The notes beneath the pieces were generated by a model. The model worked only from the letters and a program-made list of their open reading frames with translations. It made no database searches and was not told the origin of the DNA. The position numbers and the translations under genes were made by a program. This document shows, piece after piece, positions 18,907 through 28,976 of a stretch of DNA of 64,000 nucleotides (its first letter is position 1; each line of letters opens with the position of its first letter). Source of the DNA: an uncultured Polaromonas sp. (GTDB taxonomy: Bacteria; Pseudomonadota; Gammaproteobacteria; Burkholderiales; Burkholderiaceae_C); NCBI GenBank assembly GCA_937863225.1, contig CALMEI010000075.1:1-64000 (forward strand), in the 5' to 3' direction.

Positions 18907-20814
18907 TCAATCTCCCATCACAACGCCTTCACGTCGGGGATCTGCGCCGCCAAAAAATCCATTGTAATTCGATGAATTGGGGGCAGTGGTGCGTTCGATG
19001 GCTTGCAAACCACTGGTCATGTCAATTTCGCGAACTTCGTGTCCTTTGGCTTTGAGTGCATCAACCACTGTGGATGAAAACCGTTTGGCTTCCAAAATAC
19101 TGGGTCCATTGAGTGAACCAAAGTTAGGAAGGTTGATGGCTTCTTGCGCATTCAAACCCCAATTCAACATGCCAATGATCGTTTTAGCGGTGAAGTGAAT
19201 GATGAGTGCACCGCCTGGACTGCCTGCGCTCATGATAACTTTCCCTGTCGTTTTATCGATCACCAAAGTGGGTGACATGCTCGAACGGGGGCGTTTGCCA
19301 GCTTCGACACGGTTGGCAATCGGTTTGCCGTCGTTGCCGTTGGGTGCAAAACTAAAATCGGTTAATTCATTGTTCAATAAAAATCCACCTGACAGTTTTT
19401 TGCCGTCTTGTTCTAGGCTGACCATTTGCTGTGAACCAAAAGCCGCTTCGATGGTTGTTGTCATTGCCAGTGCATTGCCCTCGGCATCAATGATGCTGAT
19501 ATGAGAAGTGCCATATTCAGGTTGATCAAGCATGGGTGCGTATTGGTTATTTGCACTTGTTTTAATGGCACGAACCGATGACGGCGCACCTGCTTTTGCC
19601 GTCTTCATGGATGTATCTGCAATGAGTTTGGAGCGTTGTGTCAGATACAGTGGGTCTAACAAACTGGACCAGTCGTCCAGCGGCGCTTTGACAAAATCAG
19701 GGTCGGCAACATACTGCGCGCGGTCAGCAAACGCCAATCGTGAAGCCTCTAGGTACAAATGCAACCACTCAGGGCTCAAATACTCATCCGCAGTGGGTTG
19801 TTTACTGGCGTTCAATGGCATTTGTGGAGCGGGTGTATTGTTTAGGATGCCTAAAATTTGACCGATCGCGATGACGCCTGAACTCGGTGGTGGCATGCCG
19901 CAAATTTGGTAGTGTTCCGGCGCAACATCGTAGTCAAAACACAAGGGCACGCGTGTCTTGGCTTGGTAATTGACAAGGTCTTGCATCGTAAGCGAACCTG
20001 CATTGCTGGGGTGATTTCTCACCTTGGATACGATGGCTTGCGCGATGTCACCTTCATGCAATGCTTTGGCACCATGCGCCGCAATTCTTTGCATCACCAA
20101 GGCATAAGATGGGTTCTTTAATAAATGACCCACAGGCCACGCTTCGCCTGATGCACTATAGAAATAAGCAGCTGATACGGGGTCAGCCTTCAATAATTTT
20201 TCGTTTTTCAGCAAGGTATTCAAGCGTGGGCTGACTTTGAAACCATTGGTTGCCAATGCAATGGCTGGTTGAAACAAAGTAGCCCAGGGTAGTTTGCCGT
20301 GTTGTTGATGAGCCAATTCCAACATCCGAGTTGTGCCAGGTACACCCACCGATCGCCCCCCAATCACTGCTTCAGTAAATGGCATGGGTTTGCCATCTTT
20401 TCCTATGAATAGTGTTTCAGTTGCCGCCAGTGGTGCGGTTTCCCGCCCGTCATAAGCTTGCATTTTTCCGTTGGGCTTGCCTTCGTGGTGCAGCAAGAAT
20501 GCACCACCACCAATGCCACTGGATTGAGGTTCAACCAAGCCCAGCACCATTTGTACAGCAATGGCCGCATCGACCGCACTGCCACCAGCTTTCAGAATTT
20601 GATATCCGGCATCAGTGGCCAATGGATTGGCAGCAGCCACTGCAAATTTTTTCGTAACCCACCCAGGTTTATTGGTATAGCCTGAAGCAGACTCAGGTAA
20701 AACAGGTGGGCTGTAAGTGAAACTCGGCTGCTGAGTGGCACATCCAGAAAGCAGCCCCACTGTGACAAAAATTGAAGATACTGCAAATGTAGAAAACTTT
20801 ATAAAAAGCGGCAT
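18907..20814 (-). CDS. ggt: Gamma-glutamyltransferase (lipoprotein)
   Basis: A protein of 635 residues. The N-terminus is a lipoprotein signal with Cys25 in LLSGC, so it is probably anchored in the periplasm. The Ntn-hydrolase proenzyme should cleave itself before Thr436 (TSHISIIDAEGNA), which becomes the nucleophile of the small subunit. The substrate-binding segment GKRPRSSMSPT and the glycine block AGSPGGALI are present. It breaks gamma-glutamyl bonds of glutathione and related peptides. It converges on boxA, with 55 bp between the stops and no clear terminator hairpin. It has no functional link with its neighbours that I can see. Confidence 0.92.
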   Translation of the reverse strand: MPLFIKFSTFAVSSIFVTVGLLSGCATQQPSFTYSPPVLPESASGYTNKPGWVTKKFAVAAANPLATDAGYQILKAGGSAVDAAIAVQMVLGLVEPQSSGIGGGAFLLHHEGKPNGKMQAYDGRETAPLAATETLFIGKDGKPMPFTEAVIGGRSVGVPGTTRMLELAHQQHGKLPWATLFQPAIALATNGFKVSPRLNTLLKNEKLLKADPVSAAYFYSASGEAWPVGHLLKNPSYALVMQRIAAHGAKALHEGDIAQAIVSKVRNHPSNAGSLTMQDLVNYQAKTRVPLCFDYDVAPEHYQICGMPPPSSGVIAIGQILGILNNTPAPQMPLNASKQPTADEYLSPEWLHLYLEASRLAFADRAQYVADPDFVKAPLDDWSSLLDPLYLTQRSKLIADTSMKTAKAGAPSSVRAIKTSANNQYAPMLDQPEYGTSHISIIDAEGNALAMTTTIEAAFGSQQMVSLEQDGKKLSGGFLLNNELTDFSFAPNGNDGKPIANRVEAGKRPRSSMSPTLVIDKTTGKVIMSAGSPGGALIIHFTAKTIIGMLNWGLNAQEAINLPNFGSLNGPSILEAKRFSSTVVDALKAKGHEVREIDMTSGLQAIERTTAPNSSNYNGFFGGADPRREGVVMGD

Positions 20815-20877
20815 AAAGACCTTTCAGTGGCAAGAGGGGGGCTGGTTTGATGCATGGGTGTAATCCTCAAGCAGTAT

Positions 20878-20927
20878 CCGACAAAATTAGTCTACTTCTG
20901 TTATACTTGAGTTAATTACTCGACAAC
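20878..20927 (+). promoter_or_regulatory. isc promoter with IscR type 1-like site
   Basis: -10 TATACT (20902-20907) with a weak -35 CCGACA (20878-20883, 18-bp spacing). From 20903, ATACTTGAGT-TAATT-ACTCGA forms the imperfect palindrome expected for a type 1 IscR site (the 2Fe-2S form), covering the transcription start, so classical autorepression is likely. Confidence 0.6.
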
Positions 20928-20988
20928 ATAATAAGTTCGAGCTTATATAGATGGTGATTAATCCAATTAACGATTGAAGGAGCAAATG

Positions 20989-21537
20989 ATGCGACTCACT
21001 ACCAAAGGGCGATTTGCCGTGACAGCGATGATTGATTTGGCACTGCGTCAAAACAGTGGACCTGTTACTTTGGCCACGATCAGCGAACGCCAGCAAATTT
21101 CATTGTCTTACTTGGAGCAACTTTTCGGTAAATTGCGCCGTGCACAGTTGGTTGACTCCACCCGTGGCCCTGGCGGCGGTTATACCTTGGCACGCAAAGC
21201 AGCCGATATTTCAGTCACCGACATTGTGATGTCGGTGGATGAACCCTTGGATGCCACGCATTGCGAAGGTCGTGAAAACTGCCATGGCGAAGGATCTGGC
21301 CGCTGTATGACACATGATTTGTGGACCGCGTTAACCGCTAAAATGACAGAGTTTTTGGATTCTGTGTCGCTTCAGCAATTGGTGGATGACCAACACGAAA
21401 AAGGCGTAGAAACCGCTGCGGGACCGCTCATCAAGCGCGGCATTTCAAGTCTACCTATACAAAAAATTGTGCGAAACAATACACCCAATTCGGTCTTTGC
21501 TTTGGGCGAAATTTACGGATCGCAAACCCTATCATGA
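20989..21537 (+). CDS. iscR: Iron-sulfur cluster regulator IscR
   Basis: Rrf2-family regulator of 182 residues starting with the conserved [11 protein letters not shown]. The winged helix includes [13 protein letters not shown] and the wing [13 protein letters not shown]. The 2Fe-2S ligands are Cys92, Cys98, Cys106 and His109; the spacing to the third Cys is two residues longer than in E. coli (Cys104, His107). The second of two adjacent ATGs (20989) is chosen, giving better spacing from GAAGGAG. It represses the isc operon when loaded with a cluster. Its stop overlaps the iscS start (ATGA). The C-terminus is extended beyond the E. coli protein. Confidence 0.95.
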   Translation: MRLTTKGRFAVTAMIDLALRQNSGPVTLATISERQQISLSYLEQLFGKLRRAQLVDSTRGPGGGYTLARKAADISVTDIVMSVDEPLDATHCEGRENCHGEGSGRCMTHDLWTALTAKMTEFLDSVSLQQLVDDQHEKGVETAAGPLIKRGISSLPIQKIVRNNTPNSVFALGEIYGSQTLS

Positions 21538-22754
21538 GTTCTACCCCCCATTTCCCCATCTATCTAGACTACAGCGCTACCACGCCGTGCGATCCGCGTG
21601 TGGTCGATGCCATGATTCCATGGTTGCGCGAGCATTTCGGCAACCCTGCATCCAGAAGCCATGCATGGGGCTGGGAAGCAGAAACCGCTGTTGAAACAGC
21701 ACGCAGCCAAGTCGCTGATTTGATTGGCGCAGATCCGCGTGAGATTGTGTGGACCAGTGGAGCAACAGAGTCTAACAATCTGGCGCTCAAAGGTGCTGCG
21801 CATTTTTATAAAAGCAAAGGCATGCACATCATCACGGTTAAAACCGAGCACAAAGCGGTATTGGACACATGCCGTGAACTGGAGCGACAGGGTTTTGAGG
21901 TGACCTATTTGGATGTGCAAGAAGACGGTTTGCTGAATTTGGATGTTTTCAAGGCTGCCATTCGCCCTGATACCATTTTGGCGAGTGTCATGTTTGTGAA
22001 TAACGAAATCGGCGTGGTGCAAGACATTGCAGCCATTGGTCACATTTGCCGTGAACACGGTGTGATCTTCCATGTTGATGCAGCACAAGCCACTGGTCGC
22101 ATAAACGTTGACACTGCCAATTTGCCCGTTGATTTGATGAGCCTCACATCGCACAAAACCTATGGACCCAAAGGAATCGGTGCTTTGTATGTGCGACGCA
22201 AACCACGTGTGCGTTTAGAAGCGCAAATGCACGGTGGCGGACATGAACGCGGTTTGCGATCTGGCACCTTACCCACGCACCAAATAGTGGGCATGGGTGA
22301 AGCCTATCGCATCGCTAAATTAGAAATGGCGGCAGACAATGTCCGCATCCAAGCTTTGCACGACCGCTTGATGAACGGCTTGAAAGATGTGGAGCAAGTT
22401 TTTTTGAACGGGCACGCCACGCAACGCATCCCACACAATTTGAACATGAGCTTCAATTATGTGGAAGGTGAATCGCTGATGATGGGTATCAAAGGCCTGG
22501 CTGTTTCAAGTGGTTCGGCTTGTACATCCGCTTCGTTAGAACCCAGCTATGTGCTGCGTGCTTTGGGTCGCAGTGACGAACTGGCACACAGCAGTTTACG
22601 CATGACGATTGGTCGCTGGACCACGGAAGCCGAAATTGACTACGCAATTGAAACCATCAAACTCAATGTCGCCAAACTGCGCGAATTGAGCCCGTTGTGG
22701 GACATGTACAAAGACGGCATTGATATCTCGACGATTCAATGGGCGGCGCATTAA
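21534..22754 (+). CDS. iscS: Cysteine desulfurase IscS
   Basis: PLP-dependent enzyme of 406 residues that takes sulfur from cysteine for Fe-S assembly and other thiolation pathways. The PLP lysine is in [17 protein letters not shown], and the persulfide cysteine is in the mobile loop [17 protein letters not shown]. The C-terminal [19 protein letters not shown] is the IscU-interacting tail typical of IscS. It overlaps iscR and is followed by iscU 12 bases downstream with AAGGAG. Confidence 0.97.
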   Translation: MSSTPHFPIYLDYSATTPCDPRVVDAMIPWLREHFGNPASRSHAWGWEAETAVETARSQVADLIGADPREIVWTSGATESNNLALKGAAHFYKSKGMHIITVKTEHKAVLDTCRELERQGFEVTYLDVQEDGLLNLDVFKAAIRPDTILASVMFVNNEIGVVQDIAAIGHICREHGVIFHVDAAQATGRINVDTANLPVDLMSLTSHKTYGPKGIGALYVRRKPRVRLEAQMHGGGHERGLRSGTLPTHQIVGMGEAYRIAKLEMAADNVRIQALHDRLMNGLKDVEQVFLNGHATQRIPHNLNMSFNYVEGESLMMGIKGLAVSSGSACTSASLEPSYVLRALGRSDELAHSSLRMTIGRWTTEAEIDYAIETIKLNVAKLRELSPLWDMYKDGIDISTIQWAAH

Positions 22755-22766
22755 AGGAGAACAACC

Positions 22767-23171
22767 ATGGCATATTCAGACAAAGTGGTAGACCACTACG
22801 AAAACCCCCGCAATGTGGGTAGCTTTGAAAAGGGTGATGATTCTGTCGGCACTGGTATGGTGGGTGCACCCGCTTGCGGCGACGTGATGAAGCTGCAAAT
22901 CAAAGTCAACCCAACAACTGGCGTGATTGAAGACGCACGTTTTAAAACCTACGGCTGTGGCTCTGCCATTGCTTCAAGTTCGTTGGTGACGGAGTGGGTC
23001 AAAGGTAAAACTTTGGATCAAGCAGCGGCACTTAAAAACAGTGAAATTGCCGAAGAGCTGGCCTTGCCTCCGGTCAAAATTCACTGTTCTATTTTGGCAG
23101 AAGATGCCATCAAAGCCGCAGTGAACGATTACAAGACACGACACCTCGGCGCTGCAACCAACGCGAACTGA
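22767..23171 (+). CDS. iscU: Fe-S scaffold protein IscU
   Basis: Scaffold of 134 residues. The cluster cysteines are Cys37 (GAPACGDV), Cys64 ([10 protein letters not shown]) and Cys107 ([11 protein letters not shown]), with the conserved Asp39. The segment LPPVKIHCS contains the motif recognised by the HscA chaperone (family knowledge: LPPVK). It is third in the isc operon. Confidence 0.97.
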   Translation: MAYSDKVVDHYENPRNVGSFEKGDDSVGTGMVGAPACGDVMKLQIKVNPTTGVIEDARFKTYGCGSAIASSSLVTEWVKGKTLDQAAALKNSEIAEELALPPVKIHCSILAEDAIKAAVNDYKTRHLGAATNAN

Positions 23172-23173
23172 AC

Positions 23174-23497
23174 ATGGCTGTATCACTGACCGAACCGGCT
23201 GCACGCCATGTCATGCGTTATTTGACCAAGCGTGGCAAAGGCGTGGGCATCAAACTGGGTGTGAAAACCACGGGTTGCTCCGGCTTGGCTTACACCTTGG
23301 AATATTTGGATGAATTTGCCCCCGAAGACACTATTTTTGAAAACTTCAATGTCAAACTGGCGGTTGATCCCAAAAGCTTGGCTTACATTGATGGCACGCA
23401 ACTCGATTATGTGCGCGAAGGCTTGAACGAGGGCTTCAAATTCAACAACCCCAACGAACGCGATAAATGCGGTTGCGGTGAATCGTTCCGTGTTTGA
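23174..23497 (+). CDS. iscA: Iron-sulfur assembly protein IscA
   Basis: A-type carrier of 107 residues with the three conserved cysteines: one in TTGCSGLAY and two in the C-terminal CGCGESFRV. It carries Fe-S clusters or iron to target apoproteins. It begins two bases after iscU and ends directly against the hscB frame. Confidence 0.96.
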   Translation: MAVSLTEPAARHVMRYLTKRGKGVGIKLGVKTTGCSGLAYTLEYLDEFAPEDTIFENFNVKLAVDPKSLAYIDGTQLDYVREGLNEGFKFNNPNERDKCGCGESFRV

Positions 23498-24043
23498 TTG
23501 GACGAGGTGAGGTCCTTGTCCATTTTGCTTTTGAATCTGCAATCCACTGATTTTGAACTGTTTGATATTCCTGCACAGTTTGCGCAAGATCGTCATCTCA
23601 TAGACACCAAGTGGAAAGACCTGCAGCGCCAGGCGCACCCAGATAAGTTTATGTTATATGGCGCTGCCGCACAACGCATCGCCATGCAATGGTCGGTACG
23701 CATCAACGAAGCGTATGCCCGCTTGAAAGACCCATTAAAGCGCGCCAGCTATTTGTGCGAATTGAACGGCGCACCCATCAACGCGCACACCAATACTGCC
23801 ATGCCAACTGATTTCATGATGATGCAAATCGAGTGGCGCGAAGCTTTGGAAGATGCTAAATCGTTTGAAGATTTAGATAAAATTGAGCTAGAGACGGCGA
23901 ATTATCAGCGTATTGTGCTATCAAAAATAGAGCAATACATTGATGTTGAACACGATTTTTTGGCCGCAGCCAACGCGGTACGGTCCTTGATGTTTGTCGC
24001 ACGTTTTGTAGGTGAAATTGAGGCGCGTCAAGATCAAATATAA
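23498..24043 (+). CDS. hscB: Fe-S co-chaperone HscB
   Basis: J-domain co-chaperone for HscA. The J domain shows [13 protein letters not shown] (HPD motif) and [21 protein letters not shown]; a C-terminal helical domain binds IscU. No ATG is available near the 5' end. The listed TTG at 23498 abuts the iscA stop, but a TTG at 23516, with GAGGTG six bases upstream, would give 175 residues, closer to the family size, and is equally likely. Residues about 130-147 ([18 protein letters not shown]) coincide with a degenerate copy of the dispersed repeat. Confidence 0.9.
   Translation: MDEVRSLSILLLNLQSTDFELFDIPAQFAQDRHLIDTKWKDLQRQAHPDKFMLYGAAAQRIAMQWSVRINEAYARLKDPLKRASYLCELNGAPINAHTNTAMPTDFMMMQIEWREALEDAKSFEDLDKIELETANYQRIVLSKIEQYIDVEHDFLAAANAVRSLMFVARFVGEIEARQDQI
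23886..23937 (+). repeat. Possible dispersed repeat copy inside hscB
   Basis: GAGCTAGAGACGGCG...CGTATTGTGCTATCAAAAATAGAGCAA resembles the plus-orientation copies (TGTAGACGGCG...TAGTGCTATTAAAAATATAGCAT) in order and spacing. It runs opposite to the copies in the other genes relative to the coding direction. The match is imperfect and the encoded helix fits HscB, so coincidence is possible. Confidence 0.45.
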
Positions 24044-24108
24044 GTTCTGATGGGACAATACCCGATTGTCTCGAAAATTCAAATCACCTAAAGACTCTGC
24101 ACGAATTC

Positions 24109-25995
24109 ATGGCACTCTTACAAATCTCCGAACCCGGCCAAACGCCGAATCCGCACGAGCGGCGCATCGCTGTCGGTATCGATTTGGGGACCACGCATTC
24201 CTTGGTGGCTGCTGTCAAGAGTGGTGTTGCAGAGTGTCTGCCAGATGAACAAGGCCGTGTGATTTTGCCATCGGTGGTGCGCTATTTGCCTGATAACAAG
24301 CGTCAAATTGGTTACGAGGCGTTGCAGCACATTGCCACTGATTCGGTCAATACCATCGCCTCGGTCAAACGACTGATGGGACGTGGTTTGAGCGACATAG
24401 CGAATCGCGAAAAGTTGCCTTATAAATTTGACGCTTCGCAATCAGGCATGGTCAGCGTGGTAACAGCAGGGGGAGCGAAGTCACCCGTCGAAATCAGCGC
24501 CGACATATTGGCAACGCTGCGTTACCGTGCCGAAGACACCTTCAACGACGACCTGTTTGGTGCCGTCATCACCGTGCCAGCTTATTTTGACGATGCCCAA
24601 CGTCAAGCCACCAAAGACGCGGCGCAACTCGCTGGCATCAATGTGTTGCGCCTCATCAACGAACCCACTGCCGCTGCCATTGCTTATGGTTTGGACAATG
24701 CAGCCGAAGGCGTGTATGCGATTTACGACCTGGGCGGCGGTACCTTTGATATTTCAATTTTGCGTTTAACGCAAGGCGTGTTTGAGGTGATTGCAACGGG
24801 TGGCGATTCTGCCCTAGGCGGTGATGATTTTGACCGCGCATTGGCGGACATAATGACTCAAAAATCTGGCTATGTGCCACAAACATCGAACGAGCAAGCA
24901 GCCTTGTTGCACGCGGCAAGACGTTGTAAAGAAGCTTTATCTGCTACAAATAAATTAGCACCTCAGGCAATATATACGCCGGCTACAGGCCAAAAAAGCA
25001 TTGATATTTTGCCATTTGAGATCAGCCGTGAGGAATTTGTGGCTGCTACGCAAAATTTGACAAACAAAACTTTAACGGCCGTCAAAAAAGCTTTACGTGA
25101 TGCCAAGCTGAACAAGGATGACATCAAGGGTGTGGTGATGGTGGGTGGCAGCACACGCATGCCGCATATACAGCAAGCTGTGGCCGATTTGTTTGGCAAG
25201 GCACCTTTGACCAACGTGAACCCGGACGAAGTGGTGGCTTTAGGCGCAGCGATTCAGGCCAATCAGTTAGCGGGTAATGGCACTGGTGGTGCAGGGGACT
25301 TGCTGTTATTGGACGTGATTCCATTGAGTTTGGGGATTGAAACCATGGGCGGTTTGGTTGAGCGCATTGTGCCGCGCAACCAAACCATACCCACAGCCAT
25401 GGCGCAAGATTTCACTACCTACAAAGATGGTCAAACCGCGCTGGCTTTGCATGTGGTGCAGGGAGAGCGCGACTTGGTGGCCGACTGCCGTAGTCTGGCG
25501 CGCTTTGAATTACGCGGGATCCCACCCATGGTCGCAGGCGCGGCCAAAATTCGAGTCACATTCACCATCGATGCGGATGGTTTGCTCAACGTCGCGGCGA
25601 AAGAATTGGTCAGCGGGGTGGAGTCGCAAATCACCGTCAAACCATCATACGGTTTAAGCGACGACCAAATCGCCAGCATGCTCAAAGACAGCTTTAACAC
25701 CGCACAGCAAGACATGCAAAGCCGAGCTTTGATCGAAGCCCGTGTCGATGCAGACCGCATGGTGTTGGCCACACGCACCGCGCTGGAAGCCGATGGCGCA
25801 TTGTTAACCGCAAGCGAATCAGCCGAAATTGAGTCGCAGATTACTGCTCTTTTGGCAGCCAAAGGTTCTGCAGACGCGGCAGTGGTCGAAGCAGCCACCA
25901 AATCCCTCGCCAATGCGACTGAAGCCTTTGCCGCTCAGCGCATGAACAGCGGTATTGCCAAAGCATTGGCCGGTAAAAATATAGAGACCATTTAG
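24109..25995 (+). CDS. hscA: Fe-S chaperone HscA
   Basis: Hsp70-type ATPase of 628 residues dedicated to cluster transfer from IscU. The nucleotide-binding domain has [34 protein letters not shown] and [11 protein letters not shown]; the substrate-binding domain begins at about residue 400 ([13 protein letters not shown]). Residues about 278-295 ([18 protein letters not shown]) are encoded by a copy of the dispersed repeat. They lie where other HscA proteins have a shorter beta-hairpin between EALS and ISREEF, giving about a dozen extra residues. The motifs on both sides are intact. Sixty-five bases separate it from hscB and 11 from fdx. Confidence 0.96.
   Translation: MALLQISEPGQTPNPHERRIAVGIDLGTTHSLVAAVKSGVAECLPDEQGRVILPSVVRYLPDNKRQIGYEALQHIATDSVNTIASVKRLMGRGLSDIANREKLPYKFDASQSGMVSVVTAGGAKSPVEISADILATLRYRAEDTFNDDLFGAVITVPAYFDDAQRQATKDAAQLAGINVLRLINEPTAAAIAYGLDNAAEGVYAIYDLGGGTFDISILRLTQGVFEVIATGGDSALGGDDFDRALADIMTQKSGYVPQTSNEQAALLHAARRCKEALSATNKLAPQAIYTPATGQKSIDILPFEISREEFVAATQNLTNKTLTAVKKALRDAKLNKDDIKGVVMVGGSTRMPHIQQAVADLFGKAPLTNVNPDEVVALGAAIQANQLAGNGTGGAGDLLLLDVIPLSLGIETMGGLVERIVPRNQTIPTAMAQDFTTYKDGQTALALHVVQGERDLVADCRSLARFELRGIPPMVAGAAKIRVTFTIDADGLLNVAAKELVSGVESQITVKPSYGLSDDQIASMLKDSFNTAQQDMQSRALIEARVDADRMVLATRTALEADGALLTASESAEIESQITALLAAKGSADAAVVEAATKSLANATEAFAAQRMNSGIAKALAGKNIETI
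24942..24993 (-). repeat. Dispersed palindromic repeat, copy inside hscA
   Basis: TGCTACAAATAAATTAGCA followed by CAGGCAATATATACGCCGG and CTACAGGCC. It matches the intergenic copy at 57202-57252 and the acyl-CoA dehydrogenase copy, and is read in the same frame as the latter. Confidence 0.8.
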
Positions 25996-26006
25996 ACTGA
26001 CAAAAC

Positions 26007-26345
26007 ATGCCAACCATCACCATACTTCCCCATGCAGAATATTGCCCCGCTGGCGCCACCATCAGCGCACCCGCAGGCACAACGATTTGCGAAGCCATGT
26101 TAGATAACAAAATCAACATCGAACACGCTTGTGACATGAGCCGCGCCTGCACCACCTGCCATGTGATTGTCAAAGAAGGCTATAAATCTTTGGGCGAACC
26201 CGACGAAGAAGAAGAGGATTTACTGGATCGCGCATGGGGTTTGGCACCCACCTCGCGCCTAAGCTGCCAAGCGATTTTGGCGCAAGACGATGTGACGGTG
26301 GAGATTCCCAAGTATTCGATTAACCATGCGAAAGAGAATCACTGA
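26007..26345 (+). CDS. fdx: ISC-type 2Fe-2S ferredoxin
   Basis: Ferredoxin of 112 residues with cluster ligands Cys42, Cys48, Cys51 and Cys87 and the ISC-type segment EEEEDLLDRAWGL. It supplies electrons for Fe-S cluster assembly and ends the isc operon; no iscX follows. The last 110 bases of this gene are found again, in decayed form, at 29301-29412. Confidence 0.96.
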   Translation: MPTITILPHAEYCPAGATISAPAGTTICEAMLDNKINIEHACDMSRACTTCHVIVKEGYKSLGEPDEEEEDLLDRAWGLAPTSRLSCQAILAQDDVTVEIPKYSINHAKENH

Positions 26346-26372
26346 GTTAGTCAACAGTCTGCACTGAAGTTC

Positions 26373-26397
26373 AAATAGAAAATTTCAATTTCTATTT
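26373..26397. terminator. AT-rich hairpin at the end of the isc operon
   Basis: Arms AAATAGAAA and TTTCTATTT, seven bases apart, lie between the convergent ends of fdx and the DUF2306 gene (overlapping its last codons), with a short T run on the plus strand. It is a weak, AT-only stem. Confidence 0.4.
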
Positions 26398-27065
26398 TCT
26401 GAAATAAACCATTCGGCAACAGCGATATTAATCGCCCAGCCTGCCCCCATGCACAGGGTTCGTGCTAACTCGCTGTGGATCGATGGGAAGATGAACCACG
26501 GAATATGGGTGAATACCTGTGTGCCAGCACCCAATGCCAAGGCGTAGCTGCGCATCATCCACGCGCGATGGTGTGGGATGTTGCGTTTGCGGATGGCCAT
26601 TAATCCGAGGTAAATAAAACTGATCATCGCCACACTGACCGCAAATCTGATGGCTTGCAAGTAAGAGCCATCAAAACTTGCAACGACAGACGCATCTGCG
26701 ATCAAGGGTTGCGTGTAAAAAAGCGTCATCCACAACCCCGAAAACGCTGTCACCAAGCCCAAAGGTATGAGCAATCTGCCACTTGTTCTGTGCCATGATG
26801 GATTGTTGCGGCGAAAACTAGCCGAGAATTGAAATGCACCCAAAATGCTATAAATGGCCGCGCTGATAATATGCAACACCACGGGCATTGGCGCAGAAAT
26901 AAATCGTGCATTTTCCATGGTGACGGGTGCGCCACTGCCGATTTGAAACAGCCGCACCGAACCAGCCAGTAGGGGGACAATGCTCAGTGCGATGAGTACA
27001 AAAGGCAGGCGCCAGTTTGATTTTTGAGTCGCGCTGTGGCCATTAACCTGGATTTGGTCGTTCAT
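26385..27065 (-). CDS. DUF2306-type membrane protein
   Basis: A protein of 226 residues with about six predicted membrane segments (for example FVLIALSIVPLLAGSVRLF, VVLHIISAAIYSILGAFQF, LLIPLGLVTAFSGLWMTLF). Conserved polar positions such as HRTSGR and HHRAWMMRSYALA resemble the DUF2306 family, whose function is unknown. It overlaps the stop of the upstream lipoprotein gene (ATGA), so the two are probably co-expressed. It lies in the stretch between fdx and the second copy of the fdx tail. Confidence 0.7.
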   Translation of the reverse strand: MNDQIQVNGHSATQKSNWRLPFVLIALSIVPLLAGSVRLFQIGSGAPVTMENARFISAPMPVVLHIISAAIYSILGAFQFSASFRRNNPSWHRTSGRLLIPLGLVTAFSGLWMTLFYTQPLIADASVVASFDGSYLQAIRFAVSVAMISFIYLGLMAIRKRNIPHHRAWMMRSYALALGAGTQVFTHIPWFIFPSIHSELARTLCMGAGWAINIAVAEWFISENRN

Positions 27066-27661
27066 GGTTTAAGTGGATTGCCTTGCATTGCCACTTGCAT
27101 TGCTGTGTTGACGTCTTGGGGCAATGACTCTACACCTTTTAACAACATGGAGCCGCCATTTTCCCAGTGCAGTCGAAAGTTGGCGATAAGAGTCCCGGTG
27201 TCAACATTGGTGGCCACAATATCAAATACGACCTCTGTTGTACCCTCTATCAATGCGGCAGAACTAAGCAGCCTGACAACGGGGCCCAACTCGCTGACCG
27301 TCACCACAATGATGCGGTTGAGTTTTGGCTTTATATTTGAAGCCTGTTTCAACAGCTCTGACAAATTGAAGTGCTGCCCATTTTGACTGGCCTGCACGCG
27401 CTTCAATTCGTAGGTTGAAAAACAACCAGATTGGGTAAAAAAGAGTTGAAGTCCTTGCTGGAAAGCCAATTCTCGTTGCTGAACGTCCTTTTGATTAGGA
27501 CGCCATTTGGTTTCCCATAAAACCAAAGCAGACAGTGACTCGCTGCTGGATTGACAAATGGAGCGCGACGGAGCTTCTCCGGTGTAGTTGACCTTAGTCG
27601 AAGTGCAACCAGCAACGCACAAACACAGACAAAGCCCCGCGATTTTGGTTATGTTCAGCAT
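27062..27661 (-). CDS. Putative lipoprotein of unknown function
   Basis: With the ATG at 27661 the product has 199 residues and a lipoprotein signal: MLNITKIAGLCLCLCVAGC followed by TSTK, modified Cys in VAGC. The rest predicts mixed alpha/beta structure (for example NRIIVVTVSELGPVVRLL, EVVFDIVATNVDTGTLIANF). I do not recognise a family. A longer 5' frame exists but lacks a signal peptide. It overlaps the gene before it by seven bases and the DUF2306 gene after it by four, so the three genes look like a single operon. Confidence 0.7.
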   Translation of the reverse strand: MLNITKIAGLCLCLCVAGCTSTKVNYTGEAPSRSICQSSSESLSALVLWETKWRPNQKDVQQRELAFQQGLQLFFTQSGCFSTYELKRVQASQNGQHFNLSELLKQASNIKPKLNRIIVVTVSELGPVVRLLSSAALIEGTTEVVFDIVATNVDTGTLIANFRLHWENGGSMLLKGVESLPQDVNTAMQVAMQGNPLKP

Positions 27662-28086
27662 TTGCCTGCCGCACGCAAGAGTTGATTGCAACTGGCTTTG
27701 TTGGTTTTCCCAGCATCAACAGATCCCTTTGTAAAGTCTGTGCACATCGCTCCAGCGCCCGTGCCAGTGCCAAAAGTCATGACTTTACCGAAACCGGAAT
27801 TTTCCAGGATGTCGCACTTATAGGTTTTCCCGTTTTTGGTGTTAACTGTGTATTGCGTACCCTCGTAACCCATGGGCGCGTCGGTGCTGACTTGGTTGAC
27901 GATGGTGAAATCAGAAATTTCTCTTCCAATTGCCATGGATATTTTCTTTTGTGCTTTGCTGTTATCTCTAGCTGTTGAAGTTTGTGCCGATGTGCTGGTT
28001 GAGGTTGATTCTTTTGACGCGCATCCGAACAAAGCTGCACTGCATGCAATTAGCAGACATAAGTTTGATAGTTTCTTAATTAACAT
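27655..28086 (-). CDS. Putative small lipoprotein
   Basis: From the ATG at 28086 the protein has 143 residues with a lipoprotein signal (SNLCLLIACSAALFGCASK; Cys in LFGC), a Ser/Thr-rich linker (STSTSTSAQTSTARDNS), and a C-terminal domain with four cysteines (KCDILENSG, AMCTDF, SCNQLL, final KC) that could form disulfides. I do not recognise the family. It is the first gene of the three-gene minus-strand unit. Confidence 0.7.
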   Translation of the reverse strand: MLIKKLSNLCLLIACSAALFGCASKESTSTSTSAQTSTARDNSKAQKKISMAIGREISDFTIVNQVSTDAPMGYEGTQYTVNTKNGKTYKCDILENSGFGKVMTFGTGTGAGAMCTDFTKGSVDAGKTNKASCNQLLRAAGKC

Positions 28087-28127
28087 TGTTGACTCTTTCA
28101 TGGAAAAATAGTTGAACCCTGATGTGC

Positions 28128-28400
28128 CTAGGCCAGGTCTTGATGGTTTGCACTGTCATTGACGGGCATTGCGGGCGATAGGGGATGCGTATGTGCATTA
28201 ACCTCATAGACCAGCAAATCACCTGGCTGGCATTGCAAAATGTTGCAAATTTTTTCTAAAGTCTCAAAGCGCACACCTTTGACCTTGCCTTGCTTGAGCA
28301 GTGATAGATTGGCTTCGGTGATGCCGACTTTTTCGGCCAGGTCTTTGGACTTGAGCTTGCGCCTGGCCAGCATGATGTCAAGTTGAACGATGATTGGCAT
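28128..28400 (-). CDS. Small XRE-family regulator (YozG-like)
   Basis: A protein of 90 residues that is essentially one Cro/CI-type helix-turn-helix: MPIIVQLDIMLARRKLKSKD, LAEKVGITEANLSLLKQGKV, FETLEKICNILQCQPGDLL. The family is commonly encoded next to a DUF2975 membrane protein, and the gene on its 5' side here is exactly that. The two probably form a conserved regulator/membrane pair of unknown signal. Confidence 0.88.
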   Translation of the reverse strand: MPIIVQLDIMLARRKLKSKDLAEKVGITEANLSLLKQGKVKGVRFETLEKICNILQCQPGDLLVYEVNAHTHPLSPAMPVNDSANHQDLA

Positions 28401-28418
28401 GTTATTTCACTCGTTCAA

Positions 28419-28976
28419 TCAGACAAAAGAAGCATTTTCTTCGGCCAGCATCTGGCCTTGTGCAATGACCTGCGCCATGCTCCACACCATCGCGGCAAAC
28501 AGGGCGGACAGCACATGGTCAGTACCAATGCCAATGGCCAAATGACGTGCGGCAGGCGGGTTGTGCATGGTCAACATTACCGATAAAACAGGGCTGGTCA
28601 GCATGTCCGCCACAATGGCCGCCAGTGCCCAGGCCGCAAATGCACGCAAGCGTTGCACAGCCTGCCCTGTAAACACCCGCCCTTGTGCAAATTGCAATAA
28701 GCATTGACGTGCCTGCCATAAACCAAGCAGCATCAACACCACAGGCACACCCGTCACAACGGCACCCGCCCAGCGTTGCCAGTCTTGCAGCGGGGCTTGA
28801 ATGGCACTGGGCAGCAGATTGGCGCGCACCGCCAGCAAACCCACATCCGCCAATGCCCAAAAAGCAAACACCACCCCAGGTAAAACCACCATCAGCAACA
28901 AGCACGCAGCAGCGAGCCAGCTGCTGGTACGCTGCATAGCGTGACGCTCAAAAGCTGAATTAATTAGTTGGATCAT
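28419..28976 (-). CDS. DUF2975-family membrane protein
   Basis: The ATG at 28976, with AGGA seven bases upstream, gives 185 residues and four predicted membrane helices (SSWLAAACLLLMVVLPGVVF, WAGAVVTGVPVVLMLLGLW, AFAAWALAAIVADMLTSPV, HVLSALFAAMVWSMAQVIA). The tail QGQMLAEENASFV is the hallmark of DUF2975. It is co-directional with the XRE gene 18 bases downstream. Function is unknown. Confidence 0.85.
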   Translation of the reverse strand: MIQLINSAFERHAMQRTSSWLAAACLLLMVVLPGVVFAFWALADVGLLAVRANLLPSAIQAPLQDWQRWAGAVVTGVPVVLMLLGLWQARQCLLQFAQGRVFTGQAVQRLRAFAAWALAAIVADMLTSPVLSVMLTMHNPPAARHLAIGIGTDHVLSALFAAMVWSMAQVIAQGQMLAEENASFV

